Shown here piece by piece: positions 56,534 through 64,000 of a stretch of DNA of 64,000 bases (position 1 is its first letter; the number at the start of each line of letters is the position of its first letter). The notes beneath the pieces are model-generated. The model had not been told where the DNA came from. It saw only the letters and a list, made by a program, of their open reading frames with translations, and did not search any database. This DNA is from Lagopus muta. Taxonomy: Eukaryota > Chordata > Aves > Galliformes > Phasianidae. The stretch lies in the NCBI RefSeq assembly GCF_023343835.1, contig NC_064437.1:41627967-41691966 (forward strand), read 5' to 3'. The translations under genes were made by a program, and so were the position numbers.

Positions 56534-59500
56534 CTGAGTTTCTTGTACGTTCCCATGATTCCCGATGCTGGCACTTTAAATTAATCATCGTGAAGAGCCA
56601 CCACCAAAATAGCAGTACTGGGAACAAACGTCCTCTGGGCAAATGTTGCAAATGCTGCCCAATGTATTCGCGTTAAAGCATTGTTCCTCTCCTTCATCGC
56701 ATCTCACGCAAACCATTGGAACACACTGAGCCCCAACGGGGCAGAAAAAGCAGCAGGTTCACTGGTGATGGTTTAGGGGTGGATCCAGAGCAGCAGGACT
56801 GGTCCCAACCCATGTGCTCAGCCAGCCCAATTTGTTGCTGGTGGCAGGTGGCTGTTGTGTTTTTTAAAGAGGAACCAAGTAAAGAGATGCTATATTTAAC
56901 TCAGTGCTATGGGTATCGTACCTTGGAAATGAGAACGTGATTAGTGAACTATTAAATGTCGCCTTTCCGTAATTCTGCCTGTGTTTATCTCTGCTGCCTG
57001 CAGTTTTTCTCCTCTCTGTTCCCCTCCTGAAAGCACAACAGTGGCTTTCACGTTTTTATTACCCGGTGCATCTGTTGCCACTTCTGTTCAGATCTCCCAA
57101 ACAAACGTATTTCCTACAAGTACTAAAATACAACAAAAGGGATCCATAATGCTCCCAGTCTAATATTAGACTGACCTGATATCCACAGACCCCACAGCCT
57201 CCTCCAGCACAAGATCCTGTGTGGAGCCTGGGATTGCATCAGTTCCAGCAGAGGAGAGGATGCACGGGGATGCTGGGCATGAGGGTCACCAGATCTGCTC
57301 CCTCGCCTCAGGGCAGGAGCAAAGGCAGCAGGAAGCACTATTTCTTGTACCTTTTTGCCTTTTCTAAACACAACCGACCTTTTCTTGGCATTTCCTCTAA
57401 GATAAATATCTTGATCCTACTCCATTAACATAGAAGGAAAAATTCACCTTGGCTTCTTCCACCACAGCCTAAAAGCACGTAGAACATCAGCAGGGGATGA
57501 CACTTTCAGATTTCTTCCTCTTTTTTTCCCCATCCATATTACTGGACTCCAAGCACATTGCTCTACGAGATCATTGCTCCCCATCTATCCCCACCATGAA
57601 GAGAGATGCTGCTGGTGGGCATCCCTCACCACACAAGTTCAGCAGATAGAGGGCTCCAGTTTCCAGGGTTATTAACCTAGCATCTTTCATCAACTCCAAA
57701 ATGAAGCTAAGGAAAAAAAAAAAAAAAAAAAAAAAAACGAAAAAGAAGAGAGCAGAGGCTTCTTTTCCCTTTCAGAATGTGTAAGCGTGCACGTTTAGTG
57801 CTCATGAAAATGTCAGCTTTAAAGCAGAGGGAACTGGTACATCATCTGTCAGAACTGCAGCTGGGCTTAGCAGCTTGGTGTGACATTACAGCAGCACAGC
57901 ACAAAGGAAACAAACCTCCAGAAGCACACAGCCCAGCACGAGAAGGAGAAGACGAAGGCCCGCCTGCCACGGTGCGGGTCATTAGGAATGAAGCTGACGC
58001 ATCACACGGCAAAGCAAAGCGCTTGCTAAGTTTGCAGAGTGGGCTGTATTGCCTCAAGGGCTCTTTCCGTCACTGTCTCTCACTACAAATATCCCATGGA
58101 CTGGTGCACGCGTATCACCATCTCTCATCTATGCCTGCCTTTAGCTTTCCTGTGACCACCCAAAATCAGCATCTACCACTGATCCCACAAGGGCTCTTCT
58201 CTGCCCATCTCCTGGGAGAAAGAGGATGAATTATCCCTAAGTTCCAGTGGTAAATCTCAAAATCATGATGTTCCATCCCCCCTTTAGCACAGACCCTGAG
58301 CTTGCAGCAAGCCCCAATTTTTCTCCCTTCTCTTCTTTGGGCCCTCCAGGAGCCTCAGCCAGTCTCATCCTAACCTCTTAAAGGTTGGCCTCACCTAGCC
58401 CCATGCTAACCCCGTTCTTGGTTGGCCATGCCCAGCATTTTTCCATGCCTTCATCACCCCTCAGATTTTGCTTTCCCTCCACATTCCCCAACACCCTGGA
58501 GAGCAGGACCTTGTATTTTTAGCACCTGCGCTATGAAGAGCTAAGCAAATTCCCAGTGACATATTATCAATAATCAGCGCTATTAAAAATTTCCCCAAAC
58601 TCCCAAAAAAGCCAGCCACGTACTGGGTGAAAAGCAGTCGATTTTGGATCACCCCACTCCCTATTCCTCCAGCGAGTTAGCAGAGGGTTGGGTGCAGGCA
58701 TACACAGGGGCAGAGGATAGAACCTTAGCAGCAAGCAAAGGTAGTACTGTCTGATCATGAGTGAAGCCAGAGCTGTTTAATGGACCCATTAGAGGGCATT
58801 AGCTGATAACGACAAGACATTGCTGGCATTTTAAGAAGAGCCAGCATGCAGAGCTCTGAGGCTGCACCTCTCTCCATCTGTCACTCCGTCTGCAGAGCTC
58901 TCAGTACTTCCCAGCACTCTCTGTTAGAGCATCTGGGTGCTAGAGGGACTCTGTCCCAGCAGTGGCCATATCCAGCATGCACTTGTGGCACCAGACCCAT
59001 ACCAAAGAGACCATATGGGAACAGCACCTCCCACCCATCCTAAGGAGTGCTCTACAGATGGGACACAGCTGGGTGAAGAGCATGGTATTAAGATCTGCAG
59101 AGAAGGGAAGGCACGGGCAAATCTGATACACAGGATGGTAAGAGCAGCACCAACAAAGCTCACTGCAGAACTGGTGCCCCACTGGGTTTGGGAGGAAGAT
59201 GCTGGCCACGCTTTCCCCAGGAAGCCCAACAAGGAACAGCTCCCACTTCCCAGTGTTCTAAAATCCAGCAGCTTTTGTGGAGTTGTTTATGTGAGATAAG
59301 GTTCTGGACTGATAATTCGTCTCAATTAGACTCCAGAAGCATAGAAAACACGTATGGTTAGACTTTGAAGAGCACACAGAGCCCTGTCCATGCTAGAGGG
59401 GAGTTTTGGGGAGAGGAAAGACCCAAGGAGACCAGCAGGGAACCAGGTGGGGGAGAAAAGGACAATTTTATGTTCCAGCATCATAGGGAAGCTTCAGCAA

Positions 59501-62500
59501 CTTGCTCAGGTGATGCCTGCCTGGCACAGTATGCACTTACCACTTCTGGGGACCACAGCAGGGTGCTTCTCCTTCTTCCTTTCTCTCTTCTTCTCCTTCC
59601 CTCTCCAATCCCTTCTTCCTCCCAGTGGCCTTTTTGGACAGTAATGGATGCTGATGTCAACCATCTGCCTTTTTATTTTGAGACTGGATGCGCTACAAAT
59701 TGGCAGCCCCCAAGCAGTAGACGTGGATGTGAGGGAGGGAGTGCCTGTCCTTATTTGCGGGTTGGTTATACCCCTCCTGGGGGATCAGGGCTGGATGCCC
59801 ATTGAGATGCTTTCTGAACAGCCTGCTCCCAGCTCTGGTAGGATGGGCAAAGGCAGGTGATGCTTTGGGATATTAACACCCTGCACTTCCTTCCCCCATC
59901 CCTTTCTTTCTGCTCACCAGATTAGCCTGCTAATGAACTCTTGCAGATGAATGCAAGACACACATTCAGGAGATGCTGCATGGGGCACAGGTGGAAAGGG
60001 GAGTACCTGTGGTTCAGCAGCAGCATTATTACCTACTCTGTCTGCCAGCAGGCGTTGTGCAAGACAAGGCTGTCTGCAACAGTCCTACATCCACATGCAA
60101 ACAGAGCTCCAGCCTTCTTTCTGAGAGGCAGGAAGGAGCCCCGGCACAGGGCAGGTGCAGAGCAGAACTTGTGAAGTACAAGACAGGCTATTTCAAACAG
60201 CAAATACTCGTTAGTAAGAGATATTGTTGCCTGCAGGGAGACAGTTTCTGGGTGATTGAATGTAGAACTGCTTGGAACAAATTCAATAAAATCCGGTGAG
60301 TCTTTTCCTTCTAAAGATGCTGTTTTCTCTTAGCTGATGTTTTTGCAAACGCTCACTGGTTGGGGCCATAAGCTGACTGGGAAGGTTGCTGAGGTGAGCT
60401 GCTGGGCACGTTGGGCTGGGACATGGTGACCCTTAGCCTGGCCCAGCTCATGAAAGGCAGCACTTCTGTGTGGGGCTCCCAGCAGGACTGCCCAGAAGAC
60501 TCTGGGGATGTCCCAGCAGGAAACCCTATGTCAGAACTTCAAAAATTACCACAGAGTCCATTGAGTAGTTTTTGTACGGTTCAAAGCTGAAGCTGCTGGC
60601 ATTTAGGAGCACGAAGGGTGGCAGCATGGCTTGGGTTGTTTGGTGGTTTTTTTTGCAGTGATCTTCCAATGGGAAGCATTCTGCAGGACTCTCCACAGTC
60701 CCTGGATACTCTCAGGGCAGGAAACTGCCCTGCTGCTCCAACAGCTGCCTCCCCAAACCAGCAGCTCTCATTGTATGCTCCCCAGTTGAGCCTGAAGGGC
60801 AGCTCTTCCCTGTAAACTCAACTAGATCCTCCCCAGGTCCCCTCTCCTCACTGTCGCAATGCAAGGACTGCCCCTACCCAGCCCCCTGGACACTACCTGC
60901 TATCAGCACGTAGCTGGTTTCTCTGAGCTAGTAGCTTGGGAACGCATGCACAAGTCAACAAGAGTCAAGGTCAGTACAGCAAACTCACCCAATGACAGAG
61001 AAAGCATTTGTGTTATGACCTTTGAGTTATCCCATTTAATTATTCCAGAAACAGCTTCAAGAAAGCAATAGATTCTCTTTTTTTTTCATTTAGAAAGAGC
61101 CTTCAGGACAGATTTAATTGCTGGGGTACACACTAGTCATCTCTGGCTGTGTCTATGATTGAACAAAAGTGCTGGGACCTTGTTTTAATGAAAAGGCACT
61201 GTATCTCTCTTCTTACCATGCAATAGCAACAATAGCAGATTATTAGAAGTAATATCAATCTAATCCAATCCAATCTGTACTGTTATTAGCCCTAGCTAAC
61301 TACTGGTATTAATTTTATTACTAATATCACTGCTGCAATAAAAAAAAAATCAACCACAGTGCATAGGTTTGCATCATTCATCAAGCTGTTCATTTGTTTG
61401 GCTTCAGATCAGCTAAATACTTTCCCCTGTCACTCAAAATCCGAATATGCATTTTCTTTCTTGGATTTTACCTCCTTTTCCTTCACCTTTATCTCACCCT
61501 CCTTGCAACTTTTCTTACTACTGTCCCTCCCACTACTGGGCTGCTCCTTGCCCCCATAAAACAACTTCATGTGAGATCAAAGCCAAGGCAATACATTTTC
61601 CTACTCTGAACCCAGAGAAGCTTCCAGCAGTTATGAGTCAGCAAGGCAAGATAGAGCTGCTGGTCACTGAGAGAAACTGCCAGGAATTTGGGGAGGATGA
61701 GTCACCCTCAAAGATGGCTGGAAGAGAGGGAGAGACAGAACTTCTCGTCCTTTCTCCTCCTTATCATTCAGCTCATCTCTGTCCCAGGCTCCACATATGA
61801 AGTACTTTGAGAACTTGCTTGACTTTGCAGAAGCTTCCTCCATGGAGACACATGCATCGAGCTGGGAGAGCGCCCATTCTCATGTCCTCCCCTCCATATG
61901 CAACACTCAACTTTGGCTTCCAATATTCTCGAGGAGTTAAATTTAACTTTGGGTTAACTGCAGTTTCCTTGAGATACTCTCTGTAACCTCCTGTACCACT
62001 CAGCCTCTTCCTCACTCTCTCAAGAAAATAACAGCTCACACTGCTCCCGGATGCTGAAAAAGCCCACATAATTGGTACACTCTCCACAAAGTACACCTCA
62101 GCCAACAGCGTGGCTACTTGGAGCACAAGGGGTGGTCTCGGCTGTTCAGCAGGGTCACGGGGTTGACAGTCTCCTCTATTTTCCTTTTCCTCCTTCCAAG
62201 AAAAATGCCCTGCCTCCTCCAAGTCAAGTCTGAGGGCACTAATTGAGAGCAGGTCTAGAGGGAGGACAGGCTTCCATCCCATGTTGGGCAGAAGTCTCAG
62301 CTCTAGCCTTGACATTCTGAGGATTAACCAGCTTCAGTTTCTCCAGTGGGTTTTTCTGTCCTATACCTTTGTAAGAAGGATTTTGGCACTGAAACGGGAA
62401 GGTCTGGAAGATGAGGATTCCCATGTGACCTCAGCTGTCTCTCCATTCACATTTCAGGAAAATTTGCCACATCATCTCTTCAGTGTAGGCAGCATCTCGT

Positions 62501-62636
62501 GGACCAAAGCTGGTTTATTGTGCTCTTCTACTTTCTCACTACGCAGTCCTGGGTGGGTACTGCTACCAGCTATCATTAGCATCTCTCTCACACTAGAGAT
62601 AAATACCAATAATAAGAGTCATACATACTTATACGT

Positions 62637-62664
62637 ACTCCTTTTATACTAATATAAAAGGAGT
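62637..62664. repeat. Perfect 12-bp inverted repeat with 4-nt loop
   Basis: ACTCCTTTTATA - CTAA - TATAAAAGGAGT. Each arm carries TATAAAAG reading outward on one strand. A hairpin, or an outward pair of TATA-like elements. Confidence 0.9.
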
Positions 62665-64000
62665 GTCAATTCAGCCATGAATACAAAGCTTAAGGATACT
62701 GCACCTCATTCCCGTTTGCTGCCTCAGGCACCAGGAACTGACGATCAAAACTCACCAAGCACCAAAAATATTAGTTTAATATTTGTGTGTGCTCAGCTTC
62801 TTCTTGTGCTGGGATGACAAACAGCCTCGCGACGGCATCGCCAGAGGCACTAACACTTCCATTCTCTCTCACTGATTCTGGCACACAGAGGGATCTTTTC
62901 AAACCGATAAATGCTTTCATTTTTGTCTCCACTGAAAGGACTTCCTCTATGGAGTGATGTTTTGCTAGAGGAAATGATTTAAGAGCAGCGATATGGTTGT
63001 GATTCAATATTATGCTCAGGAATTCCTTGTAAAGTCAAGGGAGAGACAAATTCTGACATTGCAGGATTACCTGAACCTTGTGTGAGTCTTGCTACAGACA
63101 GAATCAGGCAACAGACCCATGAGGAACACAGTGACATTTTGTGTCATTTCAGGACACTCCTGCTCCCAAGGAGGAACCACAGCAAATGCTCTATCTTGGA
63201 GGCTACATCCACACAGGAGAAAATGCAAAATTAAGGGTAGAGAAGAGAGAATGAACCTTTGCAGATCCCTGTTAGAAATGAGTTAAGGGGATGAAGTTCA
63301 GGGTGGTTTCCATGTCAGAGCATTCCTCACATCCTTTCCTACTTGGGGCACATCAACCCATTGAGTTGGTGAGCGAAGCTGGTAAGAAAACCAACCACAA
63401 AGAACAGGCTTTGCTTTCCTTCCTTTGTGCTGAGCTGATGTACACCAAAAACCCAGTCAAGCAAAAAACAACCATCAGAAACGGTCTGGAGAAATAATCT
63501 GCTCACCCACATCAAGTCCAGATATGATAGATTGACTGAGTTACCATTTTGCATTACAAAGGGATGGGCTCAAATCACACTCCTTCTTCAATGGAGGCAT
63601 CTCAGTTCCCCACACATTATGGCAAAATTGGTGTTGGGTGCCAGCTCCCTCCTGCTGATGACATGCTTATTTCTGGCCTTGGGTGAAGGCATTCTGGACA
63701 CGTTTCTTGCCAAGCTGTGGGGAAGGACGATGCTGTCTCTCCTCTCCAAGGCGGGCTGCAGCAAGGCAAAGTCCCACTTTCACTCCAGCACTGCGCTGAA
63801 TAGCAACACTTTGTATTTGCCTGTCAATATCCCAGTTGGATTCTGCTTCTATATATTTAATTCAAGATGAGTACCGCAGGACCTCTTTTGTTAGCTGGAC
63901 ACCTCCTGCACATTGTTATTATTTCTTTCATAAAAATCAATAAAGGCTTGGGAACAACAACCACCAATAATAACAATACATCTCTCTGTGTCTTTGTGTT

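Larger units (their letters stand above)
42800..64000. other. Upstream intergenic region of UNC5B
   Basis: 21 kb with no recognised coding exon and no clear CR1 copy. It holds AT-rich, motif-dense stretches near 43.2, 47.1-47.4, 48.2-48.4, 51.6, 54.2, 55.8-56.0 and 59.3 kb, plus A tracts (45110-45165, 57713-57736). Non-coding RNA genes cannot be excluded. Confidence 0.65.

Noticed and set aside
57713-57736. A24 tract as the tail of a processed pseudogene
   Set aside because: The sequence upstream has no recognisable coding similarity and no target duplication was seen.
61773-62315. 180-residue open frame on the minus strand, considered as a retroelement remnant
   Set aside because: No reverse transcriptase, gag or integrase motif, and no LTR pair seen.

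Overview
The window is nuclear DNA from a bird, most likely a galliform such as chicken. Short introns, repeated CR1 LINE tails ending in ATTCTATGATTCT-like motifs, CpG-island promoters and two clean vertebrate multi-exon genes support this. The gene order UNC5B then SLC29A3, head to tail, matches the human 10q22.1 neighbourhood. Species is inferred, not proven.

Both genes lie on the minus strand. UNC5B (netrin receptor, dependence receptor) starts in a CpG island near 42.6 kb and its stop codon is at 14104. Seventeen coding exons can be placed to the base with consistent phases, giving 944 residues including a conserved 33-nt cassette exon. Its 3'UTR runs to about 11.75 kb. SLC29A3 (lysosomal/mitochondrial equilibrative nucleoside transporter ENT3) begins in a second CpG island near 10.35-10.5 kb, with five coding exons between 9684 and 4197 (457 residues) and a likely poly(A) signal at 3231-3236. 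Only about 1.3 kb separates the UNC5B 3' end from the SLC29A3 promoter.

Layout: 1-3.2 kb is downstream intergenic DNA, with AT-rich homeodomain-type motifs near 160-380. 3.2-10.5 kb is SLC29A3, with a nested CR1 pair in its last intron. 10.5-11.7 kb is the intergenic spacer with a CR1. 11.7-42.65 kb is UNC5B, whose 16.5-kb first intron holds two CpG-rich blocks, two degenerate minisatellites and four CR1 fragments. 42.8-64 kb is UNC5B upstream sequence in which I recognise no coding exon and no clear CR1 copy, but several AT-rich, motif-dense stretches that look like candidate regulatory elements.

The most interesting signals are: (1) the 33-nt UNC5B cassette exon flanked by a dense YCAY (NOVA-type) cluster; (2) two CR1 insertions whose 3' ends stop within about 20 nt of UNC5B 5' splice sites; (3) CpG-rich blocks inside UNC5B intron 1 that may be alternative promoters; and (4) motif-dense, repeat-poor upstream DNA. 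I found no RNA gene, CRISPR, provirus or unknown protein-coding system.
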